From positions 248,001 through 312,000 of the forward strand of contig JAXLQU010000001.1 of the NCBI GenBank assembly GCA_046331425.1: a stretch of 64,000 bases of DNA, in the 5' to 3' direction. This DNA comes from JANNUT01 sp046331425 (GTDB lineage: Bacteria > Acidobacteriota > Polarisedimenticolia > J045). The translations under genes and the position numbers were made by a program. Positions 46,034 to 54,445 of the stretch are shown in pieces (within the stretch, counting starts at the first letter, position 1; every line of letters starts with the position of its first letter). The notes under the pieces were generated by a model, which was not told where the DNA came from, ran no database searches, and saw only the letters and a program-made list of their open reading frames with translations.

Positions 46034-48709
46034 CTACCGATGGGCTCGTGTTGCCGACGTGGTCGCCCAATACCCGTAGAGCGCCAACGCCCCAACGGTC
46101 GAGCACGCCATCAAGCTCGCGCCGGCCGGCCAGGCCGAGAGGTCGGTCACCAAAGGGAAGGGGAGGATCAGCGCGATCACCAACCAGAACGCACTTCCCG
46201 TCACGAGGCCGTAGCTGGACGCTGCGATGATCGCCAGAACGAGGGCGATCGCGGACGCGACAACGAAGGGCCAACTCCGCGCCGTGATCAGGACGATCAG
46301 CGTCAGCCCGACGCCCCACAAACAGAGCGAGGCGAGTCGCTCTCTGCGAACCACGCGCCGCGCCACCACCAACAGGATCAGGGTCAGTAACGCAAGGCTG
46401 ACGCTGAACGTGGGCGCGGCGAGCACGATGCTGACCACGCGCGAGGGATCGCCGAGAGTGTCGACATCCAGAAAGCGATTCGGAGCCAGCGGATGATCTG
46501 ACCAGAGCTTGAGCCAGCCACTCCACTTGAGCGCGGCCGATGCTCCCAACCCGAGCAGTAGGCCGATCAACAGGTCACGCCCCACCAGCGGGTCGCGGAG
46601 TTCGCCATTCAACAAGCGGATCCACGACACGATCAGACGCGGCTGCTGACGCCGGATCTGCGGCTCGAGTGCGAGATAACCAACCCACAACAGGCCTGCC
46701 CGGAAGAGCGATCCTTCCAGCAACATCATCAGCCACGCTGCCGCCTCGGTGTTGTCTGGTGTGGTGTCGCTGCCCAGCATCCACGACACGAACGTCAGAC
46801 AAAACGCGACGATCGCGAGTCGGAGGGCGCCGCGTCGATCGCCGCGCCCTTGCGCCAGATTCCGCCGCAGCATCACGATCGCCCCGACGATCGCAACGAT
46901 CACCAAGGCGCCGGTCAGGGCTGTGCCGATGGTGTAGGAGTCGACCTTCTGCCCGGGATTTCGCAACGCTGGCAAGTCCCAGGGGGCGATCAGTTGAAAC
47001 AACACCACACGCGTGCCGATCGCGGCCGCTTCGACGCGCAACGGCAGGTCGGGGTGATCCGCGAATCGTCCTTCCCAGGCCGATACCACGGTGGCGTACG
47101 ACGGCGGTGTCCACTGCGCCGCCGTGGCGACGAACTGCGCTGGATCGAGCCCTGCCGCTTGAAACAAGGGCGACCAGTCCGGTGCTGCGCTGTTGGTCTG
47201 CAGGCTGGGTTCGAGCTGCGCGGGCGGCACCGCAGCGAACGACAGCAATCGACCACGCGGATCCAGCGAGACACTCACCATGCCTTCGATCGAGGAAGGA
47301 GGATCCAGTGGCGACACCTGCCCCGCGTTGCGGTCGCCGGGGTTGGGTCGTAAAGGCACCGGGCTTTGCCGGTACCAGAAGTAATAGGTCGCGGGTTGAC
47401 CGGTCCTCAAACGTTGCCACCGCTCAGGAGCCGGCAGGGGGTCGGCTTCGTACCCGAAGTACGCGTTGTCCAACTCGAAACCGTGCGCGCGATCGCGCGG
47501 TGGCTGGGTGTAGCCCAGTGACTCGATCAACGCCTGGGCTCGATCGGCAAGTACTTGAGGCGATTTCTGCAGCGGCACCATTCGATAGAGATCGACCTGC
47601 TCCGTGAAGGTCAACGCGACGAGCGAGGCGACGAGCGCGACGACACACCACGCGGCACGCGCAACGCTCCACGTGCCTTGCGCCGGTGAGGCCGCCACCA
47701 TTTCAGGCGAGGGCGTTTCACCGGCCGCCAATGCGGCGGCGAGCGGATCACCCCCAGGAAGTGCGGCGCTCACTTGCAGCGCGCTCGCCGGCCGCAGCGA
47801 AGGATCGTGCTCCAAGCAGCGCAGGATCACGCGCTCGATCACCGGATCGAGGTCCTTGACCCAATGCGAGGGATTGGTCGGGGAGGAGTGTTCGCGTTGC
47901 TTCTGCATCTGGGCCAGCGAGGGCGCATCGAAGGCGCGCCGACCGGTGAACATTTCGTACAGCACCAGGCCGAGCGCGTAGATGTCGCTGCGTGCGTTGG
48001 TTTCGTTACCTTCGAATTGCTCCGGCGACATGTACGCCGGCGTGCCCGACACCAGACCACCGGCCTGAGCCTCGGTGTCGAGCCCTGCCAAACCGAAGTC
48101 GGTGAGGCGCGCCCGGCCGCGTCCGTCGATCATCACGTTGGCCGGCTTGAGATCGCGATGCACGACCCCCGCATCGTGCGCTGCTGCGAGGCCTGCGCAG
48201 AGTTGGCGCGCGATCTCGAGCGCCTTGTCGACCGGCAAGCGACCGATGCGACGGATCAACGATGAAAGGTCCTCGCCGTCGATGTACTCCATGCTCAGAA
48301 AGTGATGTCCGTCGACGTCGCTGATGTCGAACACGCGGCACAGATTGGGGTGGGAGAGTTGTCGCGCGACCCGCACCTCGCCATGAAAGCGCGCGAGTGC
48401 CGCATCGTCCTGGGCTAGTGTGTCGGGCAAGAACTTCAACGCGACCGCTTGCCCCAACTTCAGGTCATCGGCGCGATACACCTGACCCATGCCGCCCCGA
48501 CCCAGCAATGCCACCACCCGATAACGTCCGGCCAGGATTGTTCCGGGAACGAAGCGATCGTCGCCCGGAGGCGCCGAACGAAGGGGCTCGACGGATGAGC
48601 CGGAGAAGGCTCGTGTCGGTGCATCCGGTTTGGAAAGATCGAAACCGCACGCGGCGCAGAACCGCGCGTCGGGGCTGAGATCGGCACCGCAACCGGGGCA
48701 CGCCGCCAC
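46034..48709 (-). CDS. Serine/threonine protein kinase with N-terminal zinc ribbon and multi-pass membrane tail
   Basis: The product is 891 residues. A zinc ribbon (C4, C7, C18, C21) is followed by a complete Hanks kinase: GRGGMGQVY loop (70-78), K92, HRDLKPAN (D186), DFG (D204) and YMSPEQFEG. After one helix near 360 comes a roughly 240-residue region with WFR/YFWYRQSP-like strands that is probably extracytoplasmic. Then about eight helices, interrupted by ISWIRLLNGELRDPLVGRD. This RDPLVGRD motif is common in kinases of Acidobacteriota-like bacteria. It senses something through the membrane part. No phosphatase or partner gene is adjacent. Start GTG 48709 with GGGAGG upstream. The 241 bases to grpE show no gene. 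Confidence 0.9.
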   Translation of the reverse strand: MAACPGCGADLSPDARFCAACGFDLSKPDAPTRAFSGSSVEPLRSAPPGDDRFVPGTILAGRYRVVALLGRGGMGQVYRADDLKLGQAVALKFLPDTLAQDDAALARFHGEVRVARQLSHPNLCRVFDISDVDGHHFLSMEYIDGEDLSSLIRRIGRLPVDKALEIARQLCAGLAAAHDAGVVHRDLKPANVMIDGRGRARLTDFGLAGLDTEAQAGGLVSGTPAYMSPEQFEGNETNARSDIYALGLVLYEMFTGRRAFDAPSLAQMQKQREHSSPTNPSHWVKDLDPVIERVILRCLEHDPSLRPASALQVSAALPGGDPLAAALAAGETPSPEMVAASPAQGTWSVARAAWCVVALVASLVALTFTEQVDLYRMVPLQKSPQVLADRAQALIESLGYTQPPRDRAHGFELDNAYFGYEADPLPAPERWQRLRTGQPATYYFWYRQSPVPLRPNPGDRNAGQVSPLDPPSSIEGMVSVSLDPRGRLLSFAAVPPAQLEPSLQTNSAAPDWSPLFQAAGLDPAQFVATAAQWTPPSYATVVSAWEGRFADHPDLPLRVEAAAIGTRVVLFQLIAPWDLPALRNPGQKVDSYTIGTALTGALVIVAIVGAIVMLRRNLAQGRGDRRGALRLAIVAFCLTFVSWMLGSDTTPDNTEAAAWLMMLLEGSLFRAGLLWVGYLALEPQIRRQQPRLIVSWIRLLNGELRDPLVGRDLLIGLLLGLGASAALKWSGWLKLWSDHPLAPNRFLDVDTLGDPSRVVSIVLAAPTFSVSLALLTLILLVVARRVVRRERLASLCLWGVGLTLIVLITARSWPFVVASAIALVLAIIAASSYGLVTGSAFWLVIALILPFPLVTDLSAWPAGASLMACSTVGALALYGYWATTSATRAHR

Positions 48710-48950
48710 GCTACCTCCCGAACGAGTGTCGAGTCCCGGCGTCGACCATGCATCGCGCCAGGATCAAGTCACGCATTCTACGGGGAGTCGATTCTGGATT
48801 GGGCCGGGTTTGCCGCGGTGTCAGCCGAGACGCGAGCGGATCGCCGCACGGCTCGATCAGCGCGGAACGCACAACGGCTGCAGAGTTCTACCGCGCTTGA
48901 GCCGAGCACCCGCGTTGCGATCGATGGGTGAATGGTGCTGCCGCGCGGGG

Positions 48951-49544
48951 CTAGCCTTGATGACTACCCACGCGCACCTGCGCCGGTCTGAGCACAAAGC
49001 CGTTCAGCGCAAACCCGGTACGCATCTCGGCCAAGACGATGTTGTGCAGCTCGGGATTATCGACGGGTACCATGGCGACCGCCTCGGCGTATTGCGGGTC
49101 GAACGCCGAACCGACCAAGGACAGTTTCTCCATCCCCTCGGCGACCAGCGCTTCGTAGATCCCCTTGAGCGCCAGCCGCAAGCCATCGGCCAACGGGTTG
49201 CCCTCCGAATACTGCAACGCCATCTCGAGGTGATCGACCGCATCGAGGATTCGCAGAAACGACCGCCCCAGAGATTCGCGCACGCGCTGCTCGCGATCGC
49301 GCTCCAGCCGCATGCGGATCGCATCGTGTTCGTCCTTGTAACGACGGAAACTCTCGGCGAACTCACGCAGCTTCACCTCGGCGGCTTCGGCGCGTTGCTG
49401 CCAGAGTCGAAACTCTTCGGGTGAGATGGCCACGGTCGGCGCGTCGGCAGCCTCCTCGGCGACCTCACCGCGCGATTCGCCATCCTCGGTGAAACGCCGA
49501 CGATCGTTGACTTGCACGTCCTCTTCGTGACCGTTGTCTTTCAT
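48951..49544 (-). CDS. grpE: GrpE nucleotide exchange factor
   Basis: The product is 197 residues. A long acidic N-terminus and coiled coil (about 35-110, LWQQRAEAAEVKLREFAESF) precedes the GrpE head: FLRILDAVDHLEMALQY, GMEKLSLVGSAFDPQYAEAV, and VLAEMRTGFALNGFVLRPAQV. It releases ADP from DnaK. It is last in the hsp20-htpX-htrA-grpE operon, 4 bases after htrA, and has no dnaK or dnaJ gene beside it. The C-terminus is the usual GrpE length. Confidence 0.95.
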   Translation of the reverse strand: MKDNGHEEDVQVNDRRRFTEDGESRGEVAEEAADAPTVAISPEEFRLWQQRAEAAEVKLREFAESFRRYKDEHDAIRMRLERDREQRVRESLGRSFLRILDAVDHLEMALQYSEGNPLADGLRLALKGIYEALVAEGMEKLSLVGSAFDPQYAEAVAMVPVDNPELHNIVLAEMRTGFALNGFVLRPAQVRVGSHQG

Positions 49545-49548
49545 TGCC

Positions 49549-50901
49549 TCACCTAACAGGAACGGTAACGTTGTAACGGCGGCGTCCGTCGGTAATCACC
49601 ATCGAAACCGCCGAGCGGTCGGCCGCGTCAGGGATCGCATCATAGAAGTCCTTGGCCGATCCGATCTCTTTTCCGTTCACTTCTAACACAGCAAACTGTC
49701 CTCCCTGCACACGATTTCGCGCCCACCACGATCCGGGCATGACTTTGTCGATGATGGCTGCACCGTTGCGCCCGTCGACGACCGACATACCCAGCGAGTC
49801 ACGGGCGAACTGGGGCGCTTTTTCCCGCGGGAACGGCACCACGCGCAGGGTCTTGAGGCTCTCGGCCTGACCGCGAATCACCTTGAGCACGACACTCCCA
49901 CCCGACCCGGCCTTGGCGATCGCGGTGTCCAGGTCGGCGTTCGACCCGACCTTCTGTCCCGCGGCCTCGACAATGATGTCGCTGGCCTTGATCCCGGCTT
50001 GCGCGGCAGGGCCGTCCGCAGCGACGAACGTGACATACAAACCGCGCGAGATCTTCAGGTCGTTGTCGGCGGCCAGTGCTTCGTTGAGCTCGCGAGCGCG
50101 CAGGCCGGTCCAGGTGGCCCGCACGCGACCGAACCGCAAGATCTCGCGGTAGACCGCGCGGGCGCGGTCGATCGGAATCGCGAACCCGATGTTCTGAGCC
50201 TTGGGGTTGATTGCGCTGTTGATGCCGACCAGTTCACCCAGCGCGTTGAGCAGCGCTCCACCGGAATTCCCCGGGTTGATCGCCGCGTCGGTTTGGACGA
50301 AGTCGGTGTAGTGAATTTCACCATCGTCGGGAGAGTCCAGCGATCGTCCAACGGCAGAGATCACGCCGGCGGTGACGGTGTTCTGAAGCCCGAAAGGGTT
50401 GCCGATCGCGATCGCCGGCTCGCCGATCATCAGATCGTCGCTGGAGCCCATCGCCACCGCGGGCCAAGGACCAGCGCCCTGCAGCTTCAGCACGGCGATA
50501 TCGGATACCGTATCCGAACCGACCAACTTTGCTGGAACTTGCCGGCCGTCGTTGAGTGTCAAGGTGATCTTGGACGCACGTGACACCACATGTTGATTGG
50601 TGAGCACATACCCATCGCTGTCGACGATGACGCCCGATCCCAGCGAGTTCGGCACCATCTGCCGCCCGCTCGGACGGCGTGCGCCCCCGAAAAAGAATTC
50701 GAATGGGTCGATGAAATCGCCGCCATACGGATTTTCGACGATCGTTTCGGTGGAGACATTGACGATGGCCGGTCCCACTTTCTTGACGACCTGAACCACC
50801 GGCGTGGTACGAACGTCCTTCGGGTTTTGCGCGATCGCCAGACCGGCCAACGAGACGGCACACACAAGACCCGTCGCTACACCGCGACACGACGAACTCA
50901 T
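49549..50901 (-). CDS. Periplasmic serine protease of the HtrA/DegP family
   Basis: The product is 450 residues. A signal peptide (about 1-24, CRGVATGLVCAVSLAGLAIA) is followed by the trypsin-like domain. The triad is H104 (LTNQHVVS), D134 (VSDIAVLKL) and S213 (NPGNSGGALL). Two PDZ domains follow (about 260-345 and 370-445, for example GPAAQAGIKASDIIVEAAGQ). It degrades misfolded periplasmic proteins. I prefer ATG 50901, 5 bases from GGGAG; ATG 50904 is adjacent. It is 13 bases after htpX and 4 before grpE, so all belong to one stress operon. Confidence 0.93.
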   Translation of the reverse strand: MSSSCRGVATGLVCAVSLAGLAIAQNPKDVRTTPVVQVVKKVGPAIVNVSTETIVENPYGGDFIDPFEFFFGGARRPSGRQMVPNSLGSGVIVDSDGYVLTNQHVVSRASKITLTLNDGRQVPAKLVGSDTVSDIAVLKLQGAGPWPAVAMGSSDDLMIGEPAIAIGNPFGLQNTVTAGVISAVGRSLDSPDDGEIHYTDFVQTDAAINPGNSGGALLNALGELVGINSAINPKAQNIGFAIPIDRARAVYREILRFGRVRATWTGLRARELNEALAADNDLKISRGLYVTFVAADGPAAQAGIKASDIIVEAAGQKVGSNADLDTAIAKAGSGGSVVLKVIRGQAESLKTLRVVPFPREKAPQFARDSLGMSVVDGRNGAAIIDKVMPGSWWARNRVQGGQFAVLEVNGKEIGSAKDFYDAIPDAADRSAVSMVITDGRRRYNVTVPVR

Positions 50902-50914
50902 CATCACTCCCTTG

Positions 50915-51769
50915 TCAGGCCCAAACCGGCCGATCGCCAATCAACGCGCGGATGCGGTCCTCGATTGGCGGATGTGTGGAGAACAAGCTGCTCAGCCGTC
51001 CGAACATCGGCGAGACGATGAACATGTGCGCTGTTTGAGGAGAGGCCTCCATTGGAATCTGTCCCGAGGTCTGAGCCAAACGATGGAGCGCGCGCGCCAT
51101 GCCTTGCGCGTTGCCTGTCATTTCGACGGCGCCCCGATCGGCTTCGAATTCGCGCGAGCGGCTCACGGCAAGTTGCACCAGCGTGGCAGCGATCGGTGCG
51201 ACCAGCGCCACCACCAACATCCCCAGGGCACCGCCACCCTCGCGATCGTCCCGGCCACCGTAACCGCCGAAGATCGCGCCCCAGCGCGCCATCGAGGCCA
51301 GCATCATGACCGCACCGGCCAGCGTGGCGGCGACGGTGCTGATCAGAATGTCTCGATGCTTCACATGTGCGAGCTCGTGCGCGATCACACCCTCGAGCTC
51401 GTCATCAGGCATCAGTCGAACGATCCCTTCGGTGACTGCAACCGCGGCATGCTGGGGGTTTCGTCCCGTCGCAAACGCATTCGGTTGCGGCTGAGGAATC
51501 AAGTACAGCTTGGGACGCGGGATGTTCGCGCGCTGCACCAGCCGGTCGAGGATCTGCTCGACCCGCGGCAGCTCGCCCGGTTGCACCTCACGTGCGCCGT
51601 AGGTAGCGAGCACGATCTTGGCCGAGAACCAGTACGACCCGACATTCATCACGATTGCCACGACAAACGCGATCAAAGCCCCGCTGCGCCCGCCCATCAG
51701 GCTGCCGGCCAACACCAACAGCGTGGTGAGGATTCCCAGCAATAGCGTGGTCTTGAGATTATTCAGCAT
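50915..51769 (-). CDS. htpX: Membrane zinc metalloprotease HtpX (M48)
   Basis: The product is 284 residues. Two N-terminal helices (about 5-48) precede the HEXXH motif HELAH (131-135) in IAHELAHVKHRD. Two further helices (about 140-200) follow, and Glu207 in SREFEADRGA is the likely third zinc ligand. It cleaves damaged membrane proteins at the cytoplasmic face. It lies between hsp20 and htrA, an envelope-stress arrangement. In E. coli htpX is under heat-shock or Cpx control; control here is unknown. Confidence 0.95.
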   Translation of the reverse strand: MLNNLKTTLLLGILTTLLVLAGSLMGGRSGALIAFVVAIVMNVGSYWFSAKIVLATYGAREVQPGELPRVEQILDRLVQRANIPRPKLYLIPQPQPNAFATGRNPQHAAVAVTEGIVRLMPDDELEGVIAHELAHVKHRDILISTVAATLAGAVMMLASMARWGAIFGGYGGRDDREGGGALGMLVVALVAPIAATLVQLAVSRSREFEADRGAVEMTGNAQGMARALHRLAQTSGQIPMEASPQTAHMFIVSPMFGRLSSLFSTHPPIEDRIRALIGDRPVWA

Positions 51770-51791
51770 TCAGCCTCCGCAGGCCTTGATG

Positions 51792-52214
51792 TCATTCGCT
51801 CTGCACGGTGATGCGCCGTGGCACGTCGGTCTCGCGTTTGCGCAACGTGACCTCGAGCACTCCCAGGTGACAGTGCGCACGCACGTTGTCGATGTCGATG
51901 CCATCCGGTAACGCCCACCGTCGCGCGAACGTTCCAAATGGCCGCTCGACGCGTGACAGCGCCGTCGGATCGAGATCGGCCGGCTGCCGCCGTGTGCCGC
52001 GAACCAAGAGGTATCCGCCCTCGACCCGCACATCGAGACTCTCGGGCGGCACCCCCGGCACGTCGGCCCGCAACACGATGCGGTCGGGCAGCTCGTAGAG
52101 GTCGACCTTGGGCGACCACTCGCCGCTGGCTTGCGCCTCGTGCGGTTCGACGCGTGAGAGCACTTCTTCGAACAAACGACCGATCTTGCTGCGCAGTTCC
52201 ACGAGTTCGTGCAT
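51792..52214 (-). CDS. Small heat shock protein (Hsp20/alpha-crystallin)
   Basis: The product is 140 residues. The alpha-crystallin domain begins at about residue 35 (PKVDLYELPDRIVLRADVPG). It carries the Hsp20 signature GYLLVRGTRR, PFGTFARRWALPDGID, and a C-terminal GVLEVTLRK. The domain forms large oligomers that hold unfolded proteins. It is the first gene of the four-gene stress operon, 22 bases before htpX. A purine-rich GGGGAA lies 4 bases before ATG. I found no CIRCE or sigma-32 consensus in 52215-52355. Confidence 0.95.
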   Translation of the reverse strand: MHELVELRSKIGRLFEEVLSRVEPHEAQASGEWSPKVDLYELPDRIVLRADVPGVPPESLDVRVEGGYLLVRGTRRQPADLDPTALSRVERPFGTFARRWALPDGIDIDNVRAHCHLGVLEVTLRKRETDVPRRITVQSE

Positions 52215-52355
52215 GACGTTCCCCGGCCTTTCGATGCAGGCAACGGCGAAGTCTACCGCGCTCGTACCGGTCAGGCCGCCACTGTCTTGGGATGGCTTGA
52301 TCTGAACGTCAACGCCAGGGCCAGCGACCGCACGTGCGCCCCCCTGGGTCGGGCG

Positions 52356-52544
52356 TCAGTAGTCGATCGTGACCGCCCCGGACGGGCAGTTCTCCATGCA
52401 CTTGAAGCAGACGGTGCAGGCCGACTTGTTGGCGATCGTGATCTTGCCGTTCACGATCAGAAACACGCTCTCGGGACAGACCGCCTCACAGGCTTGAGTG
52501 TTGTCGCAAAGGTCGGTGTCGATCTCGATGATCACGGCGCTCAT
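52356..52544 (-). CDS. Small 2x[Fe-S] ferredoxin with seven cysteines
   Basis: The product is 62 residues. The C-terminal motif CTVCFKCMENCP (C43, C46, C49, C53) is complete. The N-terminal motif is C13-x5-C19-x3-C23-P: the expected second Cys, at position 16, is Thr. Seven cysteines fit a [3Fe-4S][4Fe-4S] ferredoxin better than 2[4Fe-4S]. It acts as an electron carrier; partners are unknown. ATG 52544 follows GGGAGG at the right distance, whereas a longer frame to 52586 lacks a ribosome site. It is divergent from the dGTPase-like gene. Confidence 0.9.
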   Translation of the reverse strand: MSAVIIEIDTDLCDNTQACEAVCPESVFLIVNGKITIANKSACTVCFKCMENCPSGAVTIDY

Positions 52545-52599
52545 GCACAAGCCTCCCGACGGAAAGGTGGGTCCCCAGGAGTCCACGAGTCAAACGGCC

Positions 52600-52605
52600 T
52601 ACAAT
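52600..52605 (+). promoter_or_regulatory. Candidate -10 box for a leaderless transcript of the dGTPase-like gene
   Basis: TACAAT ends 7 bases before the ATG at 52613, with no Shine-Dalgarno between. This spacing is typical of leaderless mRNAs. No clear -35 is present. Confidence 0.4.
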
Positions 52606-52612
52606 CCGGGCC

Positions 52613-53937
52613 ATGGCGACGGTCGACGAACGAACGCTAGCGGAGCCGCGAGGACGATCGCGGTGGGCTGCCGATCCTGAGCAAGCGACCCGCCGGCATC
52701 CGGCCGAGGATCAAGGACGTCGATTGACCTGGCGCGGCCCATTCGAACGCGACCGCGACCGGCTTTTGCATGCCCGCGCATTTCGACGGTTGGCCGGCAA
52801 GACACAGCTCTTGGCCGTTGGAGAGGGCCGGCAGGTTCGAACGCGACTGACCCACACGCTGGAAATCTCGGCAGCGGCGCGAACGCTGGCGCGGCACCTG
52901 AACCTCAACGAGGACCTGGCCGAGGCGATCGCGTTGGCCCACGAACTGGGACAACCTCCTTTCGGCAATGCGGGTGCACGCGCCTTGCACGATCTGCTCA
53001 GCCGGGGACCGGCACGGCTCAAACCGGCCAATCCACCCGCCCGAACACGCGGTTCGGCCCGCGAATCCAAAGCGTTGGCAGTGGCCAGTCAGGGGTTTGA
53101 CGCCTCGACACAAGCGCTGCGTGTGATCGACCTGCTCGAGGTTCGCTACGCGCACGCTGGGCTCAACCTAACCGACGCCACACGCGAAGGACTGTTCAAA
53201 CTGCGCGCCGGGAGCGATGTCGAGGTGCCGGCGGGGATCGACCCTGCCGGCCTGCGTCCCGGTGAACCACCGCCCTTGGAAGCCGAGTGCGTGCGAGCCG
53301 CGTGGTTGGCGATGACCCCGCTGCACGACATCGAGGACATGATCTCGGAGGGGTTTTTGGAATTGCTAGATGTGCTGCGTGTAGACGATGCGGCGCGCGT
53401 CGTGGCGCGACTGAAAAAGGCTGGGGGATGGCCGCGCGGGAAGTTTCGCGAGCGCGCCGCGCTGCATCGCGCCCTGGTGCACGCGGCGATCACCGACGTG
53501 CTCGTGGCCTCGCAAAAAAGACTCGTCCTTGCCGATGACGCCGGTCGCTTGCCGAAGGGGGCGGAGTGGTAGCGCTCAGCCGCGCCGGCGCTGCGATGGT
53601 GGACGCGTTGCGTGATTTGCTCGAGTTGCGCGTGCTCACGCGCTCCGATGTGCGGCGTGCCGATGCGCGCGCTGCCCGCACGGTGGAAGGGATCTTCGTT
53701 GCGCTTTATCGCGATCCGCTGCTGCTCGACGATTCCGTGCTGTTGCGTTGGAAGGAGCTCTCGCGCCGGGCGTTCCTGCGCGATCTGGCGCCGAGCCGCC
53801 AGGCCGAGGAGATCGCCGCTCACTATCACGGCCAACCGGCGTTCGCGCGACTGTTGGCCGACCACATCGCCGGCATGACCGACCGCCACGCGGAAGAGTT
53901 GTGGCAATCGTTGGCACCGGGAAGGAGCAGTCGCTGA
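52613..53937 (+). pseudogene. dGTPase-like HD-domain protein, frameshifted and lacking catalytic residues
   Basis: The first 319 residues and the last 123 (from 53566) form one dNTP triphosphohydrolase-like protein of about 441 residues. The fold signatures are RDRDRLLHARAFRRLAGKTQ, RTRLTHTLEISAAARTLAR, LNEDLAEAIALAHELG and, after the break, RTVEGIFVALYRDPL and LLADHIAGMTDRHAEELW. Key residues are changed: HD is HE, the GHxPFGHAGE loop is GQPPFGNAGA, and LADxIAY is LAMTPLH. So the HD metal site and catalytic His/Glu are largely gone. The break is at 53564-53566, where one G (GAGTGG to GAGGTGG) joins the frames. It may be a non-catalytic paralogue or a decaying gene. It overlaps rpiB by one base. 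Confidence 0.85.
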
Positions 53938-54365
53938 TGCGCATCGCGATCGGATCTGATCATGCAGGCTTTGATCTGAAGCAACATCTCATCGAACGAT
54001 TGAAGGCAGCCGGACATGAACTGCTCGATCTGGGCACCGGCTCGACCGCCTCTGTCGACTATCCCGACTACGGACGCGCTGTCGGAGAGGCAGTGGCGGG
54101 CGGCAGGGCAACACTCGGGGTGGCGATCTGCGGCAGCGGAATCGGTATCTCGATTGCGGCCAATCGCGTGCACGGCATTCGCTGCGCACGCTGCACGTCG
54201 GAATGGGATGCGCGGTTCGCACGCTTGCACAACGACGCGAACGTGGTGGCCTTGGGTGAGCGTTGCACCGGAGTAGGAATGGCCGAAGCGATCGTCGACA
54301 CGTTCATCGCCACCGCATTCGAGGGGGGGCGGCACACCCGCAGGGTCGAGAAGCTGTCGTTCTAG
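53937..54365 (+). CDS. rpiB: Ribose-5-phosphate isomerase B
   Basis: The product is 142 residues of the RpiB/LacAB family. It starts RIAIGSDHAGFDLKQHLIE and has the active-site ICGSGIGISIAANR (catalytic Cys) and DANVVALGERCTG. It interconverts ribose-5-phosphate and ribulose-5-phosphate in the pentose phosphate pathway. ATG 53937 shares one base with the previous stop and has AAGGAG 9 bases upstream. It is followed 80 bases later by glyA. Confidence 0.95.
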   Translation: MRIAIGSDHAGFDLKQHLIERLKAAGHELLDLGTGSTASVDYPDYGRAVGEAVAGGRATLGVAICGSGIGISIAANRVHGIRCARCTSEWDARFARLHNDANVVALGERCTGVGMAEAIVDTFIATAFEGGRHTRRVEKLSF

Positions 54366-54445
54366 ATCGACCTGAACCATGGAAAACCAGCAGCCGCTCT
54401 GCGAGAATCACCGGCCTACAGGTCACGGTCCAGGAGACATCGACA

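Noticed and set aside
52215..52355. CIRCE or sigma-32 promoter for the hsp20 operon
   Set aside because: I found no inverted GAGTGCTAA-type repeat and no CTTGAA/CCCCATxT pair in this stretch.
53555..53575. Programmed frameshift in the dGTPase-like gene
   Set aside because: There is no slippery heptamer or stimulatory hairpin in the right place. The same one-base-loss pattern occurs in four other genes of the window.
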